Positions 6,805-13,149 of a DNA stretch of 13,446 bases are shown here, in pieces (the stretch's first letter is position 1; every line of letters starts with the position of its first letter). The translations under genes and the position numbers were made by a program. Source of the stretch: Candidatus Zipacnadia bacterium (GTDB lineage Bacteria; Armatimonadota; Zipacnadia; Zipacnadales; Zipacnadaceae); the NCBI GenBank assembly GCA_029821455.1, contig JALGTI010000053.1, forward strand, positions 1 through 13,446, read 5' to 3'. A model generated the notes under the pieces. That model searched no databases, had not been told where the DNA came from, and was given only the letters and a program-made list of their open reading frames with translations.

Positions 6805-7777
6805 CCGATAGCCCCTGGTGTGTTGCGGCCCATTTGGTCATCACGTGTGCCATTCTGCTGAGTGTGTCTGCCTCGAATAGCTCACGGCGCAAAGCCGCGC
6901 TATCTGGTAAGCCTTTGGTGCACCAGCCAAGGTGTCTGCGGATCTTGTGCGCTGCCCTCTGCTTGCCGATTTCCAGCGCCAACATCTGTGCCAGGCACAA
7001 GCCGATTGCCAGACGGGAACTAGCTCCTAGCCGCTCTGGCACCGTATCACCTCGCAGCGCCGCCGCACACCGGCCTAGCAGGAGCGGGTCAATCAATGCG
7101 CCACGACCGATCATCACCCCGGCGCAGCCGCTCTCCTCCACCATCCGCACCGCATCACCAGGCTTGAGGATGTCCCCATTGCCAACTACCGGGATCGGAA
7201 CGGCCTCAACCAAATGTTTGATGGTTTGCAGGTCAACTTGTCCAGCAAAACCCTGTGTCACAGTGCGCCCGTGTAGAACAAGCGCAGCTACCCCCAGGTG
7301 CACAAGGCGGCTGGCCAGTTCCAGGTAACTGCCGTCGCGACGCCTCAGGCCCGCCCGCAGCTTGACAGTAACTGGCACCCCGCTGGCTTCGACAGCCGCT
7401 GCCACAATCTCACAAGCGCGTGAGTGATCCTTCAATAGCGCACTGCCGCTGCCTGATCGCACGACCTTGGGGACTGTGCAGCCCATATTGATGTCAATCA
7501 GATCAGCACCCGCCTGCACCGCGACAGGCACAGCGCGCGCAATGACATCCGGGCTATCTCCGAATAACTGGATGCTGACAGGCCGCTCGGCGGGGCATGT
7601 CGCCATCAGCTCCAGTGTCCTGGTGCTATTGTAGCATAGTGCGCGGGCCGAGGCCATCTCAGTGCACACGAGGCCTGCCCCCGCCCGGCTGCACACGAGC
7701 CTGAAGGGCATCGAAGTGAAGCCAGCCATCGGTGCCAGCACAACTGGCGGGTCAATAACCACGCTGCCGATTGTCAA
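6788..7777 (-). CDS. dusB: tRNA-dihydrouridine synthase, DusB-like
   Basis: FMN-dependent enzyme reducing uridine to dihydrouridine in the tRNA D-loop. From TTG 7777 the product is 329 aa, the normal Dus length, and begins TIGSVVIDPPVVLAPMAG, the usual Dus N-terminus; longer in-frame starts would run into coaX and add unrelated sequence. Motifs are APMAGFTSMPFR (15-26), DINMGC with the catalytic Cys100, VKLRAG (138-143), LHGRTVTQGFAG (168-179), the FMN-phosphate region VVGNGDI (197-203) and IGRGALIDP (223-231), then HLGWCTKGLPDSA in the C-terminal helical domain. The usual Pro after the catalytic Cys (GCP) is Thr here. TTG lies 1 nt after the coaX stop with no strong ribosome site, so coupled translation is likely. 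DusB versus another Dus class is a reasoned guess. Confidence 0.93.
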   Translation of the reverse strand: MTIGSVVIDPPVVLAPMAGFTSMPFRLVCSRAGAGLVCTEMASARALCYNSTRTLELMATCPAERPVSIQLFGDSPDVIARAVPVAVQAGADLIDINMGCTVPKVVRSGSGSALLKDHSRACEIVAAAVEASGVPVTVKLRAGLRRRDGSYLELASRLVHLGVAALVLHGRTVTQGFAGQVDLQTIKHLVEAVPIPVVGNGDILKPGDAVRMVEESGCAGVMIGRGALIDPLLLGRCAAALRGDTVPERLGASSRLAIGLCLAQMLALEIGKQRAAHKIRRHLGWCTKGLPDSAALRRELFEADTLSRMAHVMTKWAATHQGLSDEAYA

Positions 7778-7778
7778 G

Positions 7779-8564
7779 CTACTCGGCGGATGACTGGGCC
7801 TCAAGAAGCCGAATTCCCTCCAGCGCCAGCATCGGACGTAGTTTAAGCTCATTACGACAGATTGGCGCGATAAGTTGCGCGTCGCCACCGGTGGCGATGG
7901 CCTGGGCTTCCGCTCCCACCCAATTCCGGGCGCTGTCTACCAGCCAATCAGCGACTGCCGCCAGCCCTCCCACGCAGCCCAGGCGCAGATTCTCCTCGGG
8001 GTCGCGGCCAGGTCCCTCTGCTGGCGGCTCTCGGATGGCCTTCTCGAACGGGCGGCGCAGCCGCGAGACCTCTTCGCTTAGTCCGCTAAGAATCACTGGC
8101 AGGCCTGCGGCAATCGCCCCGCCCACCAACCGACCGTCTGACGAGATCGCCTCACAGCTCAGGCAGGTGCCGAAGTCAAGCACAATGCACGGCGCGCCGC
8201 AAAGCTCCCTGGCGGTAAAGGCGTTCAGCACTCTGTCAACCCCGATGCGGGACGGCTCGTAGTAATCCACTTCGATAGTAGGATGCAGATCGCGCCCGAC
8301 CAGTAGTAGGTTGTGTCCCGAGGCAGCACGCACGCACTGGTCGAGAACCGCGACATCCTCCGGACTGCTAGTCACGGCGACGACCCTACTCACCTCACTG
8401 AAGGGCAGTCCGATCTCCTCCAGGGGGCGGTTGAGATGAGCGTGCAGCGCATCGGTGCCCAACAGCGCCGTCGGAAGACGACCCTCGGCCTTCCATTCGC
8501 CGTTTGCATGCGCTGCCCAGTGGATGTTGGTGTTCCCGATGTCCAGGTAGAGCTTCCAAGTCAT
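7779..8564 (-). CDS. coaX: Type III pantothenate kinase
   Basis: Phosphorylates pantothenate in the first step of CoA synthesis; cytosolic ASKHA-fold dimer, insensitive to CoA feedback and usually monovalent-cation dependent. At 261 aa it has the family length. Visible motifs are the phosphate loop LDIGNTN (7-13), GVDRVLNA (108-115) with the presumed catalytic Asp110, DFGTCLSCE (130-138) and GGAIAAG (148-154). The third block is normally DxGTAxTxD, so Ala, Thr and the final Asp appear as Cys, Ser and Glu; the last two are conservative. ATG 8564 forms an ATGA overlap with the stop of the metallophosphoesterase gene, and the stop is 1 nt before the dus start. Confidence 0.93.
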   Translation of the reverse strand: MTWKLYLDIGNTNIHWAAHANGEWKAEGRLPTALLGTDALHAHLNRPLEEIGLPFSEVSRVVAVTSSPEDVAVLDQCVRAASGHNLLLVGRDLHPTIEVDYYEPSRIGVDRVLNAFTARELCGAPCIVLDFGTCLSCEAISSDGRLVGGAIAAGLPVILSGLSEEVSRLRRPFEKAIREPPAEGPGRDPEENLRLGCVGGLAAVADWLVDSARNWVGAEAQAIATGGDAQLIAPICRNELKLRPMLALEGIRLLEAQSSAE

Positions 8565-9289
8565 TTCAGCTTCACCGCCGTCACCTGAAAGTCATACGGG
8601 CGGGTGTGGCTGCTGGTCTTCACTACTGCTGCCTGTTGGGCAAAGGCCGGCACATACACTGCAAGGCATCCACCGTCAAGCTGCTCGGTGATAAGCTCGG
8701 CGGGATGCTCATGACCGCCCAGGATGAGGTCTATTTCAGGTCGCTGCAAGGCTAGCGCCCGGTCGAATTCTCTGCCCAGGTGGCTGAGCGCGACCAGCAA
8801 GTCTACCTCCCCGGCAATCTGACGTACAGCCGTCTCAGCAGCCTCCGACCAGTCTATGAAGCGTGTGGCTACGATACCTTGCCACCATACACCCGGCTGC
8901 ACCATCTCCCTCGCCAGCCCAAGTATGCCCACCCGCCCCCCCGCGCTTTCGAGAATGGTCCAAGGCTTGATTGGACCGGGCGCATCGCCTAATTCTATGT
9001 TAGCAGCCAGCACGGGGAAATGCGCTGCCCCTATCTTGTGGAACATACCGCTACGTGTGAAATGGTACTCGCGGTTCCCCAGCACCATCGCATCATAACC
9101 CGCCTGATTCATCAGCGCCAGGATCGGCTCGTCCCCGGGACGGACCCAGACATTGCCAGCGGAGATAGCATCACCACCGTCCAGCAAGATGGCATCATGC
9201 TCTTCGGTCAGGCTGCGGAGTCTGGTGGCTGCCTCGGGCGTCAAGCGGTTGTGCATGTCGCCGGTGAAGATTATCGCCAGCTCGCCCAT
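8561..9289 (-). CDS. Metallophosphoesterase, 5'-nucleotidase/UshA N-terminal-like
   Basis: Calcineurin-like phosphoesterase of 242 aa with the two-metal motifs in order: GDMH (Asp11, His13), LLDGGD (Asp40), LGNRE (71-74), LSHLG (His170) and GGHEH (His193, His195). The KIGAAHFPVLAANIEL segment is typical of the UshA/5'-nucleotidase branch, but the C-terminal nucleotide-binding domain is absent and there is no signal peptide, so it probably acts in the cytosol. In the GNHE motif the His is Arg; this removes the usual transition-state-stabilising residue and implies altered chemistry or a subfamily variant. It begins 2 nt after the kdsD stop, with no clear ribosome site, and overlaps coaX by 4 nt. 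Its position next to KDO genes allows a role as a sugar-phosphate phosphatase, but nothing in the sequence fixes the substrate. Confidence 0.85.
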   Translation of the reverse strand: MGELAIIFTGDMHNRLTPEAATRLRSLTEEHDAILLDGGDAISAGNVWVRPGDEPILALMNQAGYDAMVLGNREYHFTRSGMFHKIGAAHFPVLAANIELGDAPGPIKPWTILESAGGRVGILGLAREMVQPGVWWQGIVATRFIDWSEAAETAVRQIAGEVDLLVALSHLGREFDRALALQRPEIDLILGGHEHPAELITEQLDGGCLAVYVPAFAQQAAVVKTSSHTRPYDFQVTAVKLK

Positions 9290-9291
9290 CG

Positions 9292-10281
9292 TCAGACCAA
9301 CCCGGCTTTGACGAGGTCCTGGATATCCAGCATCCCCACGGCCCGGCCCTCTTCGTCTACCACCGGTAGGTTGTCAAACTGCCTCTCCTGGACGATGCGG
9401 GCGGCCTCAGCGGCTAACATATCAGGGCCACAGGTTGTGGGTTCAGTGGTCATAACGTCGCTCATGCTCTGCTTCATAAGCAGGTTGCGGTCGTCATATT
9501 GCTGCATCAGCACGCGCAGCATCCCGTCAGTGAATATCCCACAAAGGATCCCCTCAGCGTCAACTACGCCGACGGCGCCTCGGATGGCCGCCTGCGTCAT
9601 AACCAGCAGCGCGTCTTCGACAGTCGCATCTGTGCTCACTACGGGGTTGTCTTGACCGCTGTGCATCAAATCTTTCACGCGCAGCAGCACCCGTCTGCCG
9701 AGCACGCCCGCCGGATGCGATGCGGCGAAGTCCTTGGCAGTAAAACCGCGCGCTTTCATCGCTGCGGCAGCCAAGGCATCGCCCAGGGCCATTTGGACCA
9801 CACAACTAGTTGTCGGGGCAAGGCCCAGCGGGTCGGCCTCGGCCTCCACATGAGCGTCCAGCACCACGTCGGCTTCCTTTGAAAGGGTGGCATTTACGTT
9901 TCCGCAGATTGCAATGACGGGGACGCCACGCCGCTTTATCTCCGGCAGGATCGCCAGCACTTCCTCACTCTCGCCGCTGTTGGACAGTATGATGACCACA
10001 GCGCCCTCGGTTACCATCCCCAGGTCGCCGTGCAATGCCTCGCCAGAGTGCATAAAAAAGGCCGGTGTGCCGGTGCTTGCCAAAGTGCTGGCCAATTTGC
10101 GGCCAACAGCACCCGACTTGCCAACCCCGCAGACAACGGCATGCCCTGGCATCTGCAGCAGCACTTCCACGGCGGTGGCAAACGAGTCATTTAGGCGTCC
10201 GACCGCCTGCTTGATCGCCTCTGCCTCGATGTTGAGAGTGGCAATTGCCTGGCTCAGTATCTCATCGTTGCCCATTGTCAT
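9292..10281 (-). CDS. kdsD: D-arabinose-5-phosphate isomerase (SIS domain plus two CBS domains)
   Basis: Interconverts ribulose-5-phosphate and arabinose-5-phosphate, the committed precursor of KDO. ATG 10281 gives 329 aa, almost exactly the length of E. coli KdsD; GGAG lies 5 nt upstream inside the end of kdsA, which it overlaps by 20 nt. In-frame starts further upstream read into kdsA and add about 44 unrelated residues. The SIS domain (about 35-185) carries GVGKSG (52-57), HSGEALHGDLGM (78-89), ILSNSGESEE (98-107) and GLAPTTS (153-159). A linker SHPAGVLGRR (189-197) leads to CBS1 (about 205-262) and CBS2 (about 275-329). The CBS pair suggests regulation by a nucleotide or CMP-KDO. A second isomerase (GutQ type) has the same architecture, but the kdsA neighbour argues for KdsD. 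Confidence 0.96.
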   Translation of the reverse strand: MTMGNDEILSQAIATLNIEAEAIKQAVGRLNDSFATAVEVLLQMPGHAVVCGVGKSGAVGRKLASTLASTGTPAFFMHSGEALHGDLGMVTEGAVVIILSNSGESEEVLAILPEIKRRGVPVIAICGNVNATLSKEADVVLDAHVEAEADPLGLAPTTSCVVQMALGDALAAAAMKARGFTAKDFAASHPAGVLGRRVLLRVKDLMHSGQDNPVVSTDATVEDALLVMTQAAIRGAVGVVDAEGILCGIFTDGMLRVLMQQYDDRNLLMKQSMSDVMTTEPTTCGPDMLAAEAARIVQERQFDNLPVVDEEGRAVGMLDIQDLVKAGLV

Positions 10282-11125
10282 TGGTGCTCCATATAGTCTC
10301 AAAGATGTGCATTGCAGACCTGAGCAATGGTGCGAGTTCGCCCAGCGGCAGCATATTGGGCCCATCGCACGGCGCCTCGTCAGGACTGGGGTGCACTTCG
10401 AGGAAAATGGCATCCACGCCGGCGGCCACCGCGGCCCTGACCAAGGGCGCTACCAGGTTCCGCTGCCCGCCAGATGCGCCGCCTGCACCGCCGGGCAACT
10501 GGACGCTATGAGTGCCGTCGAAAACCACCGGGAAGCCCAGACCGCGCATTATCGGCAGCCCGCGCATATCAACCACGAGGTTGTTGTATCCGAAGGTAGT
10601 CCCGCGCTCCGTGACCATCACCTGCCGGTTGCCCGTGGAAAGAACCTTGCTAATGCTGTGTTGGATGTCGGTGGGGGAGAGGAACTGCCCCTTCTTGATA
10701 TTCACGGGCTTGCCGGTCCGCCCGGCTGCTAACAGCAGGTCAGTCTGCCGCGACAGGAACGCCGGTATCTGCAACACGTCCAGCACCTCGGCAGCAGGGC
10801 CGACCTGCGCGACCTCGTGTACATCTGAGAGCATCGGCAGGTCAGTGTCAACCTTGATCTGGGCCAGAATATCCAACCCAGCTCGCCAGCCGGGGCCGCG
10901 CGGCGATGTCAGCGAGGTGCGATTTGCCTTGTCATAGGAAGCCTTGAAGATGTAGGGGATGCCGACCTCCGAGGCCACCTGAGCCGTTCGCAGCGCCATC
11001 TCCCGGGTGCTGGCCAGGTCCTCAACCAGGCAGGGGCCGGCAATCAGGGCTAACTTCGGCAGCATGCCGCCGATGATAACTTGCCCACCGGCGATTTCGA
11101 CCGGTTGAACCTCAGGAAGGCTCAT
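10262..11125 (-). CDS. kdsA: 3-deoxy-8-phosphooctulonate synthase (KDO-8-P synthase)
   Basis: Condenses arabinose-5-phosphate with phosphoenolpyruvate to KDO-8-phosphate; cytosolic TIM barrel. At 287 aa it is of normal length. Motifs are LIAGPCLVE (27-35), IFKASYDKANRTS (59-71), LSDVHE (99-104), PAFLSRQTDL (121-130), ERGTTFGYNNLVVDMR (173-188), FDGTHSVQLPGG (202-213) and EVHPSPDEAPCDGPN (243-257). Cys32 stands where E. coli KdsA has Asn26, and with His206, Glu243 and Asp254 completes the metal site, so this should be the metal-dependent type known from Aquifex. ATG 11125 has AGGTGA 6 nt upstream. It is the first gene of the tight run going left and overlaps kdsD by 20 nt. Confidence 0.97.
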   Translation of the reverse strand: MSLPEVQPVEIAGGQVIIGGMLPKLALIAGPCLVEDLASTREMALRTAQVASEVGIPYIFKASYDKANRTSLTSPRGPGWRAGLDILAQIKVDTDLPMLSDVHEVAQVGPAAEVLDVLQIPAFLSRQTDLLLAAGRTGKPVNIKKGQFLSPTDIQHSISKVLSTGNRQVMVTERGTTFGYNNLVVDMRGLPIMRGLGFPVVFDGTHSVQLPGGAGGASGGQRNLVAPLVRAAVAAGVDAIFLEVHPSPDEAPCDGPNMLPLGELAPLLRSAMHIFETIWSTNDNGQR

Positions 11126-11247
11126 GCTTTTTCACCTACCCCCTGATGCCCTCCCTCAAGGGAGAGGACAGTGCGTAGAGGGCCGACAGGCAGGGATGCC
11201 TGTCGTACAGAGATTGCCAGGCGAGACGCCTGCCGACGCAGGCAATC
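11126..11247. repeat. Palindrome-rich spacer, REP-like extragenic repeat cluster
   Basis: The 120-bp space between kdsB and kdsA holds three palindromic units. CTCCCT/AGGGAG lies at 11151-11164. A perfect 9-bp stem CGACAGGCA/TGCCTGTCG with GGGA loop lies at 11184-11205. CAGGCG/CGCCTG with an AGA loop lies at 11218-11232, and an alternative stem GCCTGC/GCAGGC at 11228-11243. An outer arm GATTGCC (11212-11218) pairs with GGCAATC (11241-11247), which includes part of the kdsB stop codon. The second and third units share the core CAGGC-R...Y-GCCTG, and the closing A-T pair of one is G-C in the other, as expected of copies of one repeat under pairing constraint. No U-run follows, so it is not a standard intrinsic terminator. 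It may attenuate or stabilise the message between kdsB and kdsA. Confidence 0.6.
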
Positions 11248-12013
11248 AAGGGTTGATCATTTGGCGGACCCGGTCCAGGTCATCCGGTGTGTCCACCCCG
11301 ATTGGCGAGTAATCAGTCTCCACAACCCGTATCCGGCAGCCATTTTCCAGAGCCCGTAACTGCTCCAGGCCCTCGGTTATCTCCAGGGGTGACCGCGGCA
11401 GCCCGGCAAACCACAACAGCGTTTGCCGTGTGTACACATACAGGCCGATGTGCTTGAGCGGCCAGAGACCCGATTTGGGATGCTGCCTGGGTTCATTATC
11501 AGGCCACTGCGGGAGGTTGTCAACCCTGAAGTAGGGGATGGGAGCGCGGGAGAAGTACAGCGCATACCCGTCACTGCTTACCACAACCTTGACTGTGGAT
11601 GGCTCCAGGTGCTCGGCCAGCGTCCGGATAGGTGTGGCCAGCGTTCCCATCTGCGGAGGTGATGGCTCCAGACATGGCTGGACCGCCGCGTCAATGGCCG
11701 CCGGCTCGATCATCACCTCGTCGCCCTGGATGTTGACAACAACATCGGCCTCCATGCGCCCGGCCAGTTCAGCCACACGGTCGGTGCCAGACTGATGCGC
11801 CGGGGAGGTCATCTCCGCCTGGCCGCCAAAGGCCTCGACTGCTGCCACGATGCGGTCATCATCAGTAGCCACGATTACCTCATCCAAGCATCGGGCCTGG
11901 GCGGAGCGCTCATAGACGTGTTGTATCATCGGCTTGCCGGCGATATCAGCGAGGGCCTTGCCCGGCAGGCGGGTCGAAGCGTAGCGACTGGGTATGATGC
12001 CCACAATGCGCAT
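11246..12013 (-). CDS. kdsB: 3-deoxy-manno-octulosonate cytidylyltransferase (CMP-KDO synthetase)
   Basis: Activates KDO with CTP to CMP-KDO for transfer to lipid A. From ATG 12013 it is 255 aa, the family length, starting MRIVGIIPSRYASTRLPGK, which holds the nucleotide-binding loop; a GGAAG sequence lies about 6 nt upstream. The longer in-frame ATG at 12064 would add 17 Cys-rich, unrelated residues. Other motifs are VATDDDRI (48-55), MTSPAHQSGTDRVAE (68-82), NIQGDE (94-99, Mg-binding Asp98), YFSRAPIPYFR (153-163), KHIGLYVYTR (187-196), LEQLRALENG (216-225) and GVDTPDDL (239-246). The Pro usual after NIQGDE is Val. It is separated from kdsA by the 120-bp palindromic spacer, so the two may share a transcript or not. 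Confidence 0.96.
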   Translation of the reverse strand: MRIVGIIPSRYASTRLPGKALADIAGKPMIQHVYERSAQARCLDEVIVATDDDRIVAAVEAFGGQAEMTSPAHQSGTDRVAELAGRMEADVVVNIQGDEVMIEPAAIDAAVQPCLEPSPPQMGTLATPIRTLAEHLEPSTVKVVVSSDGYALYFSRAPIPYFRVDNLPQWPDNEPRQHPKSGLWPLKHIGLYVYTRQTLLWFAGLPRSPLEITEGLEQLRALENGCRIRVVETDYSPIGVDTPDDLDRVRQMINP

Positions 12014-12402
12014 TACAGCTTCCGCTCCCTCCCAACAAAAGCAGCTACATACTATTTCCCCCACCAGCCGCGAGGTCCTCTATCGGAGTGTGCGATGGCT
12101 TTCCCAGTAAACAAAAAGCAGGAACACTGGAAAAGGAAACGACAGGCAGGCGGTGCAGAATGTAACAAGTGGATCGCCCGTGACATCGCCTTCGTCTACC
12201 AGGCGGTGGTGGCCCACCCGGATGACAGTAAGGCCACTTTGAGCTATAATAGGGACGGCAAGCGGCTGAAGAAGGAGGAAAGCTCAGGGACAATCAAGTA
12301 CCTGTATGCCCAGGACAAGGTCATTCTGGAGCGGGATGGCGGCGACAACGCCCTGGCCAGCTATACGCACGAAGGCGGCCGCCTCCCACTCGCTGCTCAG
12401 TG
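12014..12402. other. 389-bp gap between rsmE and kdsB: kdsB leader plus RHS remnant
   Basis: This is the only gene gap above 300 bases. The part nearest kdsB (12014-12094) would hold the kdsB promoter on the minus strand; a TAGTAT sequence at 12054-12049 could be a -10 element, but I find no matching -35, so no promoter is called. From 12095 a plus-strand frame with a fair ribosome site (GGAG at 12085-12088, 6 nt before ATG) opens and reads through the RHS-like fragment and on into rsmE antisense with no stop until 13078. Only the portion inside the gap looks protein-like. I see no tRNA, hairpin terminator or small RNA signature. Confidence 0.5.
12230..12382 (+). pseudogene. RHS/YD-repeat protein fragment
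   Basis: About 50 codons read like one YD-repeat unit of an RHS protein: LSYNRDGKRLKKEESSGTI, then KYLYAQDKVILERDGGDN and ALASYTHEGG. RHS proteins show the pattern Y-(x)-DG-(N/K)-R-(V/L)-K-K...G-T-x-K-Y-x-Y-(D/x)-(G/x)-x-x-(V)-(I/L)-L-E...Y-T-H-G. The match stops abruptly 20 bp before the rsmE stop codon, and upstream (12095-12229) the frame stays open but I do not recognise the sequence. There is no signal peptide, repeat array or toxin domain, so this is a remnant of a gene of typically thousands of bases, not a working one. The direction is opposite to both flanking genes. It suggests a past insertion or rearrangement between rsmE and kdsB. Confidence 0.55.
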
Positions 12403-13149
12403 CTATTGCATATCGCCAAGTTCGTACAGTACCAGCGCGCAGGCGACGATGGCGGCTGTCTCTGCCCGCAGGACGCGTGGCCCCAGAGTAATGGGTGTTA
12501 GGCCGTGTTCGGCGGCCAGGTCAATCTCGTGGTTGTTGAAGCCCCCCTCAGGGCCCACAAAGACGGCGACCCGTTCGGCGTCTTTGTGGCCTGCAAGTGC
12601 CTCTCCAACAGACATGCTGCTGGCAGCGACATGCCTTTCGGCGAAGAGCAACGCTGGCCCCGCATTCAAACTGAACAGCGCTTGCTCGAAGTCCACTGCT
12701 GCCAATACTTCCGGCACACGGACGCGCTCCGACTGTCTGGCGGCTTCCTCGGCAATCTGCTGCCATCGTCGCTGCTTCTTGGTACGGTCGGCGTCCTTGA
12801 TGCGGACGACGGTACGCTCAGTGAACAGCGGCGCGATGGCAGTCACGCCCAACTCCACGCACTTCTGGATGGCTAGCGTCATCGCCTTGCCCTTGATGAT
12901 TGCCTGGAATAGAGTCAGTTCAACCCGGGGTTCAGTGTTGACCGGTTCGGGGGCAGACAAGGAGGCGGTCAACTCCTTGTCACCGACACCTATAAGAGTT
13001 GCCAGTTGCTGTGTGGCATTGGCGCGGACCGCGATGAAGCTGTCGCCTGGCCCCATCCGCAGAACATTACACAAATAATGCAGCCGCGTCCCGCCGAGCA
13101 GCAAGCGGTCGCCTCGGACCTCCTCATCCGAAATGAATAGCCGCCTCAT
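12403..13149 (-). CDS. rsmE: 16S rRNA (uracil-1498-N3)-methyltransferase
   Basis: SAM-dependent SPOUT methyltransferase that methylates U1498 of 16S rRNA in the 30S subunit. At 248 aa it is of normal length. The N-terminal PUA-like domain begins MRRLFIS and contains HYLCNVLRMGPGD (24-36); the trefoil-knot domain carries QAIIKGKAM (82-90), CVELGVTAIAPLFTERT (97-113), ARQSERVRVPEV (137-148), FVGPEGGFNNHEID (197-210) and the SAM loop LGPRVLRAETA (222-232). The ATG overlaps the prmA stop by one base (TGATG), so the two are translationally coupled, and prmA-rsmE is a widespread gene pair. Confidence 0.97.
   Translation of the reverse strand: MRRLFISDEEVRGDRLLLGGTRLHYLCNVLRMGPGDSFIAVRANATQQLATLIGVGDKELTASLSAPEPVNTEPRVELTLFQAIIKGKAMTLAIQKCVELGVTAIAPLFTERTVVRIKDADRTKKQRRWQQIAEEAARQSERVRVPEVLAAVDFEQALFSLNAGPALLFAERHVAASSMSVGEALAGHKDAERVAVFVGPEGGFNNHEIDLAAEHGLTPITLGPRVLRAETAAIVACALVLYELGDMQ

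Noticed and set aside
12245..12250. Perfect TATAAT on the plus strand
   Set aside because: It lies within the Tyr-Asn codons of the RHS-like fragment and has no -35 hexamer at a proper distance.
12374..12383. GGCGGCCGCC palindrome near the rsmE 3' end
   Set aside because: Self-complementary with no loop and no following T run, so neither a terminator nor a clear binding site.
11795..13078. Long plus-strand open frame of 427 codons across kdsB, the gap and rsmE
   Set aside because: Most of it is antisense to two clearly real genes and has no family-like sequence there; only the part inside the gap (RHS-like) was kept.
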